Origin: an uncultured Pseudomonadota bacterium
GTDB lineage: Bacteria; Pseudomonadota; Gammaproteobacteria; Methylococcales; Methylomonadaceae
Reading direction: 5' to 3'
DNA length: 64,000 nt
NCBI GenBank assembly: GCA_903928965.1
Contig: CAIYSZ010000031.1
Span: 1 to 64,000 of the forward strand
The position numbers and the translations under genes are program-made. Of the stretch, positions 42,256-54,135 are shown one piece after another (the stretch's first letter is position 1; each line of letters opens with the position of its first letter). Under the pieces are notes generated by a model. That model did not search any database and was not told the origin of the DNA. It was given only the letters and a program-made list of their open reading frames with translations.

Positions 42256-42268
42256 TGCGGCGGCCTTA

Positions 42269-43042
42269 TCAATCCTCCAGCGTGGCGAAGCCGTGCAAGC
42301 CGCGTTTGGATGGGGCGGCCAGCCAATCCTGTAAATAAAGTAATTCCGGAGTTTGCCGCAAGCCGTCCAGGCTTTGCTTTTTTTTCAGCAAGCGCATGGC
42401 CGCCGATAAAATTTTCAGGCTGTCGCCGGTAATGCCGGCGCGGCGCAGGCCGACCAAATTCAAGCGGTAATGTCGCGCCGGGCGGCCGCCGATGAGCATG
42501 AACGGCAGTACATCCATATTCAGGCCGGTAGTGCCTTGCACAATGGCGTAGGCGCCGATGCGGCAAAATTGATGCGCCACGACCGCGCCGCCCATGAACA
42601 CATTGTGGCCGATTTCCACAAAACCGCCGATGGCGACGTTGTTGGCGAAAATGGTTTTGTCGCCAATCTTGCAGTCATGCGCTACATGGCTGTTGTTCAT
42701 GAAATAGCAATCCGAGCCGATGCGGGTGGACCCTTCGGCCACCGTGGCGCGGTGCGCGGTAAAACCCTCGCGGAATACGCTACGGTCGCCGATTTCCAAG
42801 CGGCTGGGGATTAGCGGATTGAAATGCAGGTCTTGCGGCAGGTCGCCCAGCACTGCATGCGGGTGCACAATATTGCCCTCGCCCATGCGCACGTGGCCGT
42901 GAATCACGGCGTGCGCGCCGATTTTACAGTTCGCGCCGATCACCGCGCCGGCCTCAATGACGGCGAATGGCCCAACGCTGACTTCCTCGCCCAATTCGGC
43001 GCTTGGGGCCACCAAGGCGCTGGGATGTATCAATGTGCTCAT
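42269..43042 (-). CDS. lpxA: UDP-N-acetylglucosamine acyltransferase
   Basis: Hexapeptide repeats; IHPSALVAPSAELGEEVSVGPFAVI. Confidence 0.93.
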   Translation of the reverse strand: MSTLIHPSALVAPSAELGEEVSVGPFAVIEAGAVIGANCKIGAHAVIHGHVRMGEGNIVHPHAVLGDLPQDLHFNPLIPSRLEIGDRSVFREGFTAHRATVAEGSTRIGSDCYFMNNSHVAHDCKIGDKTIFANNVAIGGFVEIGHNVFMGGAVVAHQFCRIGAYAIVQGTTGLNMDVLPFMLIGGRPARHYRLNLVGLRRAGITGDSLKILSAAMRLLKKKQSLDGLRQTPELLYLQDWLAAPSKRGLHGFATLED

Positions 43043-43043
43043 G

Positions 43044-43934
43044 TTAACCTCGCGGATGGAATTGTGTATGCAGTTGTTTTAACCGGTGCTGGGCGATATG
43101 CGTGTAAATTTGGGTGGTTGACAGGTCGGCGTGTCCCAACAGCAATTGCACCACCCGCAAGTCCGCGCCGTGATTCAGCAAATGCGTGGCGAACGCATGC
43201 CGCAAGGTATGCGGCGACAAACCTTCCGTGCGTAAACCGGCCAGCTTGGCGTAATTTTTAATGATATGCCAAAATGCTTGCCGCGTCATTTTATCGCCGC
43301 GTTGGGTGACAAATAAATAATCGCATTGCCGTCCGTGCAAGATATTGGGCCGCGCTTCGCGCGCATAGCGCTCCAGCCATTCCCTGGCTTCCTCGCCGAA
43401 TGGCGTCAAGCGCTCCTTGTCACCCTTGCCGATAATTCTCACGCAGCCTTGGCGCATGTGCAGTTGTTGCAGGCTTAATTCCACCAGTTCGGTTACCCTA
43501 AGGCCTGTGGCGTAAAGCAATTCCAGCATGGCGCGGTCGCGCAGGCCGAGCGAGTGCTCGGTATTCGGCGCTTGCAACAATAACTCTACGTCGGTTTCAG
43601 ACAGCACGCCGGGCAGGCGGCGCGCTAGTTTGGGAGCGTCGATCAGTGTGGCGGGGTCGGTTTCAATTTCGCGCCGTTGCGTCAAATCGGCGTAAAAACG
43701 GCGCAGACAAGACAGTAAGCGCGCGGAAGAGCGGGCGGCCAAGCCTTGTTGCTGCCGCAACAACATATAAGCGGAGATGTCGGCCGCGTTGGCCGCCGGC
43801 AGAGGTTTGTCTTGCAGCCAGGCGGCGAAAAATTTTAAATCGGCGCGATAGGCGGCCAGGGTATTATCGCTCAGGCCGTGTTCGAGCCACAGCCGTCCGA
43901 TGAAGGCTTCAATGATGTGGTCGGAGTTGGACAT
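43044..43934 (-). CDS. xerD: Site-specific tyrosine recombinase XerD
   Basis: LYATGLRVTELVEL, SPHTLRHAFATHLLNHGADLRVVQLLLGHADLSTTQIYTHI. Confidence 0.94.
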   Translation of the reverse strand: MSNSDHIIEAFIGRLWLEHGLSDNTLAAYRADLKFFAAWLQDKPLPAANAADISAYMLLRQQQGLAARSSARLLSCLRRFYADLTQRREIETDPATLIDAPKLARRLPGVLSETDVELLLQAPNTEHSLGLRDRAMLELLYATGLRVTELVELSLQQLHMRQGCVRIIGKGDKERLTPFGEEAREWLERYAREARPNILHGRQCDYLFVTQRGDKMTRQAFWHIIKNYAKLAGLRTEGLSPHTLRHAFATHLLNHGADLRVVQLLLGHADLSTTQIYTHIAQHRLKQLHTQFHPRG

Positions 43935-43950
43935 GTAGGTATCCGCTTAC

Positions 43951-43980
43951 AAAAAAGGCAGCTTGAAGCTGCCTTTTTTG
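43951..43980 (-). terminator. Terminator after rplS
   Basis: aaaaaaggcagcttgaagctgccttttttg, near-perfect palindrome. Confidence 0.85.
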
Positions 43981-43996
43981 CTACGCCAACCGCGGA

Positions 43997-44343
43997 TTAA
44001 GAAAGTTTTTCCTTAATGCGGGCCGCTTTACCGGTCAGATCGCGCAAGTAGTACAGTTTGGCGCGGCGGACGTCGCCGCGACGTTTGACTTCAATGCCGC
44101 CGACGCTTGGGCTATGGGTTTGGAAAACCCGTTCCACGCCGACGCCATGCGAGATTTTTCTTACGGTGAAAGCGGAGTTCAAGCCGCGGTTGCGTTTGGC
44201 GATGACCACGCCTTCAAAAGCCTGTAGTCGTTCCCGAGTACCCTCGACCACGCGCACTTGCACCACCACGGTGTCGCCCGGGCCGAATTCCGGCACGTCG
44301 GTCTTTAATTGGGCTTGTTCCAATTCTTTAATTATATTGCTCA

Positions 44344-44350
<7 letters not shown>
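43997..44350 (-). CDS. rplS: 50S ribosomal protein L19
   Basis: [48 protein letters not shown]. Confidence 0.98.
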
Positions 44351-45093
<743 letters not shown>

Positions 45094-45098
45094 GGCGT

Positions 45099-45611
45099 TT
45101 AGAAGTCCGGATCCCAATCCACGCGCATTAAGCGTGTGTTTAAATCGATGTCCATGACGGTTTGGCCGCGCAAAAACGGTATCAATCGTTCCTGCGTATC
45201 ATTCTTGACCACCAGCACGTCGTTGGCTCCGGTTTCCAGTAGATGATCAACCAAGCCGAGCTCTACGCCATCCAAGGTTTGCACCGTCAAACCCACTAAG
45301 TCCGTCCAATAATATTCACCGTCCTCGGTGGCGGGCAATAGCGCGCGGTCAATCAAAATGTCCGCGCCGATAAGCGCGGCGGCGGCATCGCGGTCCGCGA
45401 TGCCGGAAAGCTCGGCAATGACCGCATCACCATGCCGTTGGCCGTTAATCACCTTGATTTCGCTTAATTGGCCATTTTTCCGCAACAGCCAAGGCGAATA
45501 GCGCAGAATATTTTCTCGCGGCTGGGTGAATGAAAACACCTTGACCCAGCCTTTGACGCCGAATACGCCGTTAATTTTTCCAGCGTCCAGTAAATTGCCG
45601 ATTTGCGACAT
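45099..45611 (-). CDS. rimM: Ribosome maturation factor RimM
   Basis: [19 protein letters not shown]...[11 protein letters not shown]. Confidence 0.96.
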   Translation of the reverse strand: MSQIGNLLDAGKINGVFGVKGWVKVFSFTQPRENILRYSPWLLRKNGQLSEIKVINGQRHGDAVIAELSGIADRDAAAALIGADILIDRALLPATEDGEYYWTDLVGLTVQTLDGVELGLVDHLLETGANDVLVVKNDTQERLIPFLRGQTVMDIDLNTRLMRVDWDPDF

Positions 45612-45660
45612 ACTACTTATTAAACCGCGGCGCTAGTGTTATTAAGCCGCGGAGCCGGAT

Positions 45661-45918
45661 TTAAACCACGGTTGCGGCTTTGGCGGCGTCCTTAATCAAT
45701 TTGGCTACCCGGTCGCTCGGTTGCGCGCCGTTTTTTTGCCAATATTGCACGCGCTCGCCGTCCAAAACCAGGCGTTGCTCACCGCCGCGCGCCAATGGGT
45801 TAAAGAAACCAACGCGCTCAATGTAACGGCCGTCGCGGCTGCTTCTGCTATCTGTGACCACCACGTGATAAAAAGGGCGGTTCTTCGCGCCGCCTCTGGA
45901 CAAACGAATGCTTACCAT
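45661..45918 (-). CDS. rpsP: 30S ribosomal protein S16
   Basis: [41 protein letters not shown]. Confidence 0.98.
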   Translation of the reverse strand: MVSIRLSRGGAKNRPFYHVVVTDSRSSRDGRYIERVGFFNPLARGGEQRLVLDGERVQYWQKNGAQPSDRVAKLIKDAAKAATVV

Positions 45919-46023
45919 TTGAATACCTTAAAACAAAACATTGAGTACAAATCATTAGGTCGAAGTTTAGTCGAACTATATTACGCGATTTTCACAATAT
46001 GTAAAGCGCTAACTTAAAAAAAT

Positions 46024-47376
46024 TTAATGGCGTATGCCGCGCATTTGTCCGGACATGCCGCGTATCATGTTCGGAAGATTAGCCTTGCTAAACTTCCGCA
46101 TCATTTTTTCCATCATTTGATGCTGCTTCAATATCCGGTTCACCGCTTCCACGTTTTGGCCGCAACCTTTGGCTATGCGCTCCTTGCGGCTGCCTTTAAT
46201 CAATTCCGGGAAGCGGCGCTCTTGCTTGGTCATGGAGTTTATCACCGCGATTTGCCGCGCCAGGTCCTTGTCGTTGACTTTTTCCTTGACTTCCTTAGGA
46301 ATGCCCATGCCCGGCATTTTGTCCATCATGGCGCTTATGCCGCCCAGGTTTTGCATTTGCACCAATTGTTCGCGCAAGTCCTCCAGATCGAAACTCTTGC
46401 CTTTTTGCAGTTTCTTCGCCAGTTGCTCGGCTTTTTTCTTGTCGGTTTTTTGCTCGATATCCTCGATCAACGACAACATATCGCCCATGCCAAGGATGCG
46501 CGAGGCTACCCGATCCGGATGGAACGGTTCCAGGGCGTCGGATTTTTCGCCGACGCCGATAAATTTAATCGGTTTGCCGGTAATGTGACGTATGGACAAG
46601 GCCGCGCCGCCGCGGGCGTCGCCATCGGCCTTGGTTAGAATCACGCCGGTCAACGGCAAGGCGTCGTGAAACGCCTTCGCGGTGTTGGCGGCGTCCTGGC
46701 CGGTCATGCTATCGACTACGAACAAGGTTTCGATCGGTTTGATGGCGGCGTGCAATTCCTTGATCTCGGACATCATTTCATCGTCCACGTGCAGGCGGCC
46801 GGCGGTGTCGACGATTAATACGTCGATAAATTGGCGCTTAGCGGCGTCCAATACCCGGTGTACTATGTCGGCCGGCTTTTCGCTGATGTCGCTTTCAAAG
46901 AATTTCAAGCCGTTGTCGTCGGCCAGAGTTTGCAATTGCTTAATTGCCGCCGGACGGTATACGTCCACGCTGACCACGCCGACTTTTTTCTTTTTCTTTT
47001 CCTTTAAATGCCGGCCCAATTTGGCGACGGTGGTGGTTTTGCCCGCGCCTTGCAAGCCGGCCATCAGAATAACGGCTGGCGGTTGGGTGCGCAGATTCAG
47101 TTCTTCGTTGGCCGCGCCCATGACGTTGACCAGCTCGGTCTGCACAATTTTAATCAAGGCTTGGCCGGGCGACAGGCTGGCGCTGACTTCTTTTCCCAGT
47201 GCGCGGCCAGTCACTTGCTTAATGAATTCGGTTACCACCGGCAGGGCGACGTCGGCTTCCAACAACGCCAAGCGCACTTCGCGCAGGGTTTCTTGGATAT
47301 TGGCTTCGGTCAGCCGGCCTTGGCCTTTTAGTTTTTTTAGGGCGCCGCTAAGGCGGTCGGTCAAATTGTCGAACAT
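46024..47376 (-). CDS. ffh: Signal recognition particle protein Ffh
   Basis: GLQGAGKTTTVAKLGRHL...DTAGRLHVDDEMM, M-domain GMGIPKE. Confidence 0.98.
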   Translation of the reverse strand: MFDNLTDRLSGALKKLKGQGRLTEANIQETLREVRLALLEADVALPVVTEFIKQVTGRALGKEVSASLSPGQALIKIVQTELVNVMGAANEELNLRTQPPAVILMAGLQGAGKTTTVAKLGRHLKEKKKKKVGVVSVDVYRPAAIKQLQTLADDNGLKFFESDISEKPADIVHRVLDAAKRQFIDVLIVDTAGRLHVDDEMMSEIKELHAAIKPIETLFVVDSMTGQDAANTAKAFHDALPLTGVILTKADGDARGGAALSIRHITGKPIKFIGVGEKSDALEPFHPDRVASRILGMGDMLSLIEDIEQKTDKKKAEQLAKKLQKGKSFDLEDLREQLVQMQNLGGISAMMDKMPGMGIPKEVKEKVNDKDLARQIAVINSMTKQERRFPELIKGSRKERIAKGCGQNVEAVNRILKQHQMMEKMMRKFSKANLPNMIRGMSGQMRGIRH

Positions 47377-47481
47377 ATTTTTTTATTCTTACCCCGCGCC
47401 GGTAAACCAGTTAGATGAAATGGATTAAATAGTTTAACATAAGCCGTCAATTGAACACTTTAGTTTGTAAAAAATCGACGC

Positions 47482-48282
47482 ATGCAAGCAGCTATTTTGG
47501 GCGTTTTGGCGTCCGTATGTTATCTAGGCGCCGCGGCGCAAACGGCAAGGGAAATTTTGGCCGGTCCGCCGGCCCGTTATTTGACCTCATGCCTGGCATG
47601 GCTAGGTTTGGCGCTGCACGGCGCTTATTTGACGCTGATTTTTTTGCGCCTGGGCGATTTGAATTTTGGTTTTTTTAACGCCGCCGCCTTGGTCACCTGG
47701 GTCATTGTGTTGATCCTGCAATGCGCGGCGGTGGATAAGCCGGTGGAAAAGCTCGGCGCGGCGGTATTTCCGCTGGCGGCGCTAGCGCTGGCGATGGACA
47801 TAGGTTTTCCGGCGAGGCCGCATGTACTTTCCATGCATAACTGGCAAATGAATTTACATGTACTGAGCTCGATTATTGCGTTCAGCTTGCTGAATCTAGC
47901 CGCATTGCAGGCCATGTTGCTGATCATGCAGGACAAACAATTGCGCGGCCATAAGCCCAGGCGGTTGGCCTTGGCGCTGCCGCCCTTGCAGGCCATGGAG
48001 ACTTTGTTGTTTCAATTGATAGGCGTTGGATTGTTATTCTTGAGCGGGTCGCTCGTGAGCGGTTTTTTATTTATTGATGATTTATTCGCCCAGCATTTGG
48101 TGCATAAAACCGTATTGTCGATTACTGCCTGGCTGATTTTCGGCGGATTGTTGCTCGGTCGTTGGCGCTACGGGTGGCGCGGCGCGGCGGCGATTCGTTG
48201 GACCTTGCTTGGTTTCGCGGCGCTGGCGTTGGCCTATTTTGGCAGCAAGTTGGTGTTGGAATTAATCTTGAAACGGGTATAG
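47482..48282 (+). CDS. CcsA-type cytochrome c assembly membrane protein
   Basis: Multi-TM; conserved ITAWLIFGGLLLGRWRYGWRG. Confidence 0.85.
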   Translation: MQAAILGVLASVCYLGAAAQTAREILAGPPARYLTSCLAWLGLALHGAYLTLIFLRLGDLNFGFFNAAALVTWVIVLILQCAAVDKPVEKLGAAVFPLAALALAMDIGFPARPHVLSMHNWQMNLHVLSSIIAFSLLNLAALQAMLLIMQDKQLRGHKPRRLALALPPLQAMETLLFQLIGVGLLFLSGSLVSGFLFIDDLFAQHLVHKTVLSITAWLIFGGLLLGRWRYGWRGAAAIRWTLLGFAALALAYFGSKLVLELILKRV

Positions 48283-48341
48283 GGCCCCGTAGCGGCTCAA
48301 GCGAAAATCGCCGTTTTAGCCTAGCATAAGGTTTGAAATGA

Positions 48342-48417
48342 TGGCGTCCCCAGGGGGGTTCGAACCCCCGTTCCCGCCGTGAAAGGGCGGTGTCCTAGGC
48401 CGCTAGACGATGGGGAC
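48342..48417 (-). tRNA. tRNA-Glu (TTC)
   Basis: gtccccatcgtctagcggcctaggacaccgccctttcacggcgg...gggacgcca; cloverleaf with encoded CCA. Confidence 0.97.
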
Positions 48418-48504
48418 CAAGAACAGATTGCCGCGCTCTAAACGCCGCTTAATTTTATAACTTTAATGCTAAGCAAAATTTGCCGCAACGCGTGAATGCG
48501 ATAT

Positions 48505-48580
48505 TGGCGTCCCCAGGGGGGTTCGAACCCCCGTTCCCGCCGTGAAAGGGCGGTGTCCTAGGCCGCTAGACGATGGGGAC
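48505..48580 (-). tRNA. tRNA-Glu (TTC), identical second copy
   Basis: Sequence identical to the 48342 copy. Confidence 0.97.
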
Positions 48581-48603
48581 TAAGACGTTTACAACTGTAA
48601 CTT

Positions 48604-48679
<76 letters not shown>

Positions 48680-48796
48680 GTAGTTGAGTCTGCGTATTTT
48701 ACTTAAATTTTCAGATTTGTCTACCGTTTTCTAATTTTTTTAGCGTTTTTTATTTTGACCAAGGTTAGGCGGGCCTAGGCTTGGTTGTTGCGCCGC

Positions 48797-49519
48797 TTAA
48801 TTGGCAGGCGAACCGGAATAATCGTTGGCGTCGAACAAAGACATAAACCGGTAGCCGCGAGATCTTTGTTTTTTGTCGCATTCGGCCAAGGATTGCCGGG
48901 CGGCGTTATGCAGCTCCATGTCGGCCAAGGATTGGTTAGGCCGGACGGATGTTTGCAAGGCGCGGCGGAAATGCTCGGCCGCCTCGGAGGCGCGATCTTG
49001 CTCCAGTAAAAAATCCCCGTAAAAATAATTGGCATCCAAGCCGTTTGGGTTGATTTTTAAACTGGTTTTTAGCATATTCTCGGCCATGAGATTGTCGCCG
49101 AACGACACCGGCCAGGGGGGTACTTTGTAATACAGCACCCCTAGGGTTAAATAGGCTGAGCCGTCCAAGGCAAGGGGATTGAGCTGTATCGCCTGTTCTA
49201 ATAAATTCTTGGCCATGCTCAGCGTCGACAAGGCGTTAATCGATGATTGCACTCCAGCGTTAGTAATCATAATGGTGGCTTGCCAAATTTTCGGCTCGGC
49301 CGCTTGCGGGTAGCGTTCGGCCAAGGCTTCCGCTTTTTTCAGGAGTTCGGGCAATTTTTGTTGTTGCTGGGCTTCGTCGTTTTGATAATAAACCTGCGCC
49401 CACGCGCTTTCCAGGCCGGCTATGGCGTCGGTAAGTTCCGACGCGCGAAGCGGCGCGGTTATTAGTAGTAGCAAAAAAACAACAACAGTGGCTTGGCTCA
49501 TACAGCAACTATAGTGCAT
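48797..49519 (-). CDS. Exported TPR-like protein
   Basis: Signal-like N-term; repeats including KTSLKINPNGLDANYFYGDFLLEQDRASEAAEHFRRAL. Confidence 0.7.
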   Translation of the reverse strand: MHYSCCMSQATVVVFLLLLITAPLRASELTDAIAGLESAWAQVYYQNDEAQQQQKLPELLKKAEALAERYPQAAEPKIWQATIMITNAGVQSSINALSTLSMAKNLLEQAIQLNPLALDGSAYLTLGVLYYKVPPWPVSFGDNLMAENMLKTSLKINPNGLDANYFYGDFLLEQDRASEAAEHFRRALQTSVRPNQSLADMELHNAARQSLAECDKKQRSRGYRFMSLFDANDYSGSPAN

Positions 49520-49555
49520 TCGTTGCTTGAATGCAATAAGCCAATGAACAGTTTG

Positions 49556-50029
49556 TTATTTATGCCAATCTTTGTAAGGGTGTTGCGTCAGATTGTTGTT
49601 GTAATAGCGCAAATCCAATGTGACTTCCTGTCCCAGCCAAGCAGGTTTGGCGAACTCTTCGCCGACGGCGCTTAACTCGATTTCGGCTACGATCAGGCCG
49701 CTGTTGTCGCCTTGAAATTCGTCGATTTCCCATAGCCGACCGCCATAAGGAACAAAATGTCGGTATTTTTCAATTAACGGCTTACTGCATAGGGCGTCCA
49801 GCATGGTTTGAGCGTCGTCCAGCGGGATTTCGTATTCGAATTCCAGCCGCTGGGCGCCTATGACCGCGCTTTTTAGATTCAGCCAAGCTTGTTGGTCCGA
49901 AATGCGCACTCTAAGCGAGCTATTGGCGTTACCGCCTAGATAGCCTTGTTTATAGTAAACGCTATGTTCTACCAATGACCGCCAGTCGTCGTTGGCCAAT
50001 AAAAATTTATGTTCGATTTCCAGCGCCAT
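49556..50029 (-). CDS. CYTH domain protein
   Basis: MALEIEHKFLLANDDW ... YKQGYL ... RVRISD. Confidence 0.93.
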   Translation of the reverse strand: MALEIEHKFLLANDDWRSLVEHSVYYKQGYLGGNANSSLRVRISDQQAWLNLKSAVIGAQRLEFEYEIPLDDAQTMLDALCSKPLIEKYRHFVPYGGRLWEIDEFQGDNSGLIVAEIELSAVGEEFAKPAWLGQEVTLDLRYYNNNLTQHPYKDWHK

Positions 50030-50492
50030 GGTTTGTAATCCTAGAGTGGTAAGCGGCTAACAAAAAAGACTATGTTAATGAAATATAAAAGGTCTTGTGA
50101 ACACTCTGTATTTGTCAAGGGCGTCCATGACTATGCTTATAGCGAGTCGTTATTTTAGCCTGAAAGAAGGGCTTTTAAGTAAACGGATAAACGCCATGAT
50201 GAATACGCGCCGCATGCACAGAAGACACCGCTGCCTGGTTGACTCAATACGCCGAAAGAAGATTGCGCCTTACGCGCATGAAGCTTATATTTTTGTCTTT
50301 CTTAACTCATTGATATTTAATAAGTTTGTTGTGAGGTGCGGAAATTGTCAATCTAATAAAAAGAATGAGTTATTATGAAAGGCTAGCTGGCGCCTAGAGT
50401 CAAAAACAACAGCTATTGACGACAATAATCCTAATAAGAATGCGAACCATTTAACTTAATTTGTTAAGATTATAAATATTTAAGCAAATCAT

Positions 50493-52361
50493 ATGAAATA
50501 TAGAAAAGATATAGATGGTTTACGCGCGCTAGCGGTCATGTCGGTGATTATTTATCATTATAGTAATGGAAATATTTTACGGGGTGGTTATGTTGGCGTT
50601 GACGTTTTCTTTGTTATATCGGGTTTTCTAATCACCTCTATAATATACGGTGAGATGTCCGCTGGAACGTACTCCGTGATCGCTTTCTATTACCGGCGTG
50701 TCAAGCGTATTTTACCGGCATTGTTTTTTGTTTATGCATTTTGCATGATATCGGCATTTTTTATTCGATTTCCCTACGAAGCAGGAAATGTAGGCAAGAG
50801 TGTGATGTCTTCTGTTTTCTTCGTTTCAAATATTTACTTCTCCACATTCAGCGGATATTTCGACTTTAACTCCGCGTCAAATCCTTTATTGCATACATGG
50901 TCTCTTTCAGTGGAGGAGCAATATTATGTATTTTTTCCTTTATTAATTTTTGTTATTCGCTCGGCTGGGTTTGGCGTGCAAAGAATTGTCGTCATTTTAT
51001 TCGCCCTAGCCAGTTTGATCCTGTCGGAATATCAAGTCCGCCTTAACTCCACGGACGCATTTTATCTGGTGCAAAACCGGGCCTGGGAGCTTTTGCTGGG
51101 CGCTACTCTCGGCATGGGCGCTTGGCCAAAACTCAAGAAAGGCTTGATGGCCGAGTTATTGGCCATAATCGGGTTGTCGGCTATTTTGGCAAGTATATTC
51201 AGTTATACTAGCAATACATTGTTTCCAGGCATTTCCGCGGCATTGCCGTGCTTGGGCGCCGTGTTGATGATATACGCCGGCGCCGCCAAGGAAACTTTTG
51301 TATCGCGGCTGTTTTCCCTAGCTCCGCTCAGATTCATCGGCATCATTTCCTATTCCTTGTACTTATGGCATTGGCCGTTGTTTATTTTTGCCGGTGAATT
51401 ATTTGAGTTGCAGGGTTACGTTGAAAAATCAATGCTGCTTGCCGCCTGTTTCGCGATATCCCTATGCTCCTGGAAATTTATCGAGGAACCGTTCAGAAAA
51501 GCCCGCTACAGTATTAGGTCTACTTTTTCGGCCGCCTTAATCGCTATGTTTAGCGTGTCTTTGTTCGCGTTTAATCTAGATGATTTCAACCGTGCATATT
51601 ACAAATATCCACAACGGATAGATAGCGTGCTCAGTGCGTTGTACGCGGACTCGGACGATTACATGCGAGCAGGAAAATGCTTTTTAACCGTTACCTACAA
51701 TTCCTTGGCGCGTTTTAACCGGGAGGAGTGTCTGGCCGTTTCGGAAACCAAGCCCAATGTTTTGCTAATTGGCGACAGCCATGCCGCGCACTTGTGGGCG
51801 GCCTTAAGCTCGGTTTATCCCAACGCCAATTTTTTGCAAGCGACTGCGTCCGGCTGCCGGCCATTGCATAACCCGTCCGGTGAAAAACGTTGTGTTGATT
51901 TGATTAATTCAATATATAACGATTTCCTGCCTAGGCAACATCTAAACGCCGTTATTCTGGCTGGCCGCTGGAAACCCTACGAGGTGCAAAACGCAATAGA
52001 CACTGCCGCCTGGTTGACTCAATACGCCGATAGGGTACTGATTTTTGGCCCGATTAACGAATATTACAAACCCCTGCCTCGGCTACTGGCGGTAGCTTTG
52101 GCCGAAGGCAAGGACGTGAACGAATATTTGGAGCCGCATAAAGATTTGAGCCGAAAACAATTGGACGAGGTATTTACAAACGCCGCGTTACCTAATAATG
52201 TCTTTTATATTTCTACTTATAAATTAATGACCGAGCACAATCCATTGATATGGGCCGATGCGGAAGATGTCCCCATGCAATTCGATTACGGACATTTAAC
52301 GCCAAACGGCGCCAAAATCCTGGTGCGCGCCGCAAAGCTGGATTCGGTGTTGGTACGTTGA
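50493..52361 (+). CDS. Acyltransferase-3 / SGNH domain membrane acyltransferase
   Basis: MKYRKDIDGLRALAVMSVIIYHY...GGYVGVDVFFVISGFLI; C-terminal LLIGDSHAAHLW. Confidence 0.92.
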   Translation: MKYRKDIDGLRALAVMSVIIYHYSNGNILRGGYVGVDVFFVISGFLITSIIYGEMSAGTYSVIAFYYRRVKRILPALFFVYAFCMISAFFIRFPYEAGNVGKSVMSSVFFVSNIYFSTFSGYFDFNSASNPLLHTWSLSVEEQYYVFFPLLIFVIRSAGFGVQRIVVILFALASLILSEYQVRLNSTDAFYLVQNRAWELLLGATLGMGAWPKLKKGLMAELLAIIGLSAILASIFSYTSNTLFPGISAALPCLGAVLMIYAGAAKETFVSRLFSLAPLRFIGIISYSLYLWHWPLFIFAGELFELQGYVEKSMLLAACFAISLCSWKFIEEPFRKARYSIRSTFSAALIAMFSVSLFAFNLDDFNRAYYKYPQRIDSVLSALYADSDDYMRAGKCFLTVTYNSLARFNREECLAVSETKPNVLLIGDSHAAHLWAALSSVYPNANFLQATASGCRPLHNPSGEKRCVDLINSIYNDFLPRQHLNAVILAGRWKPYEVQNAIDTAAWLTQYADRVLIFGPINEYYKPLPRLLAVALAEGKDVNEYLEPHKDLSRKQLDEVFTNAALPNNVFYISTYKLMTEHNPLIWADAEDVPMQFDYGHLTPNGAKILVRAAKLDSVLVR

Positions 52362-52374
52362 TTACAGTAGAAAT

Positions 52375-54030
52375 TTAACCGTGGATTATGCCCTTGCGCT
52401 TCAATTCCGCGTAAATTTGATCCAAGTTTTGCGCATCGGCATTGAAGTGTAAATCGGCTTGCGGTTCAACTCCGTCGCGAATATTCGATTCCGTTTGTTG
52501 ATCGGTGGTGATGGCGAGCAAGCCGGCGGATTTGAGGGCGGCCAGCCAACCCGGTTCGGTTTGCTCCAATACCACGGCGGCGTGGCCGGTGTCGAACAAT
52601 TTGCGTTCCAAGCGGTAGGCAGCCGTCAACGCTTCCGCTCCACTGATGACAATGCAGGCGGGCGTTTGCCCGAAGCGGTCGGCGCGTTCCTTTGGGCTGA
52701 CCGGAGACCAGGTTTCACTGTCAACCTCGCCGATTATCATGCCGGCGCCGACGGTCACATTGCTCAAGCGGTCGATAACGATAAAAGCGCCGCCGGTTTT
52801 GTTGCGCTGGTAGGGTTCAAACACCACCGGCGCTTGCACCGCGACTTGGCAAACACCGATTTCGTTGAGTTTCAATTCGTCGGCGTCGTGATGTTTCAGG
52901 GAATTGACGTCAATACGGTAGTCTAAGGCGGCGATGGAACCTGAGACGCTGCGCGTGGCTAGTTTGATGAGGTATTGCTTGCCCGGCGTCATGGCTTGTT
53001 CTGTCATCCAGACCAGATTGGCGCGGAATTTGTCGCCGATACACGGAAGGTGTTGTTGTTGGCCGACAATGATGTCGCCGCGGCTGATGTCGATTTCGTC
53101 TTCCAGGGTAAAGGTAACCGCCATGCCGGCGAAGGCTTCCGCCAAATCGCCATCGAAAGTGACAATGCGATTGATGCGGCTGGTCTTGGCCGATGGCAAG
53201 ACAGTGATGGCGTCGCCTGGTTTAAACACGCCGGAGGCTATGGTGCCGCTAAAGCCGCGAAAATCCAGATTCGGCCGATTGACGTATTGCACCGGCAGCC
53301 GTGCGTCAATAAAATTATGGTCGCTGGCGATTTCGATGCTATTCAGCAGCTCCATCATGGTTTTGCCAGTGAACCACGGCATGTTGGGGCTGGGGTTGAC
53401 CACGTTGTCGCCGTCCAGCGCCGACATGGGGATGAAGTGAATATCCTGTAAATTCAGGTTACCGACAAAGTTTAAATAGTCGGATTTAATTTTTTCAAAG
53501 CTTTCTTGGGCGTAACCGACCAAGTCCATTTTGTTGATCGCCACGATGATGTGTTTAATGCCCAGCAACGAGGCGATAAAACTGTGCCGTTTGGTTTGGG
53601 TTTGTACGCCGTAGCGGGCGTCAATCAAAATCACCGCCAAGTCGCAGGTGGAAGCGCCGGTGGCCATGTTGCGGGTGTATTGCTCGTGACCCGGCGTGTC
53701 GGCGATGATGAATTTACGGGTGGAGGTGGAAAAATAACGGTAAGCCACGTCTATGGTAATGCCTTGTTCGCGTTCGGCCTGCAAGCCGTCCACCAACAGG
53801 GCCAAGTCTATATTGCCGGCGCCGGTGGTGCCTGATTTGACGCTATCCGCTTTTACCGCCGCTAGTTGGTCTTCATAAATCATTTTGGAGTCGTGCAACA
53901 GCCGGCCGATCAAAGTGGATTTGCCGTCGTCGACATTGCCGCAGGTTAAAAAGCGCAACAGTTCCTTACGCTCGTGTTGCGCCAGATAGGCGTTAATGTC
54001 GGTGCTGATGAGTTCGGATTGGTGGGACAT
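52375..54030 (-). CDS. cysN: Sulfate adenylyltransferase subunit 1
   Basis: [25 protein letters not shown] ... [12 protein letters not shown]; no APS kinase domain. Confidence 0.95.
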   Translation of the reverse strand: MSHQSELISTDINAYLAQHERKELLRFLTCGNVDDGKSTLIGRLLHDSKMIYEDQLAAVKADSVKSGTTGAGNIDLALLVDGLQAEREQGITIDVAYRYFSTSTRKFIIADTPGHEQYTRNMATGASTCDLAVILIDARYGVQTQTKRHSFIASLLGIKHIIVAINKMDLVGYAQESFEKIKSDYLNFVGNLNLQDIHFIPMSALDGDNVVNPSPNMPWFTGKTMMELLNSIEIASDHNFIDARLPVQYVNRPNLDFRGFSGTIASGVFKPGDAITVLPSAKTSRINRIVTFDGDLAEAFAGMAVTFTLEDEIDISRGDIIVGQQQHLPCIGDKFRANLVWMTEQAMTPGKQYLIKLATRSVSGSIAALDYRIDVNSLKHHDADELKLNEIGVCQVAVQAPVVFEPYQRNKTGGAFIVIDRLSNVTVGAGMIIGEVDSETWSPVSPKERADRFGQTPACIVISGAEALTAAYRLERKLFDTGHAAVVLEQTEPGWLAALKSAGLLAITTDQQTESNIRDGVEPQADLHFNADAQNLDQIYAELKRKGIIHG

Positions 54031-54135
54031 GGGATTCTCTAATATTTTTTATTAATATATTCAGGGCGTAGTACGCATGCAGGCAATTCACTCGCCACGA
54101 CAATTGATCATGAGCAAAAAACCTTAGAATTAACC

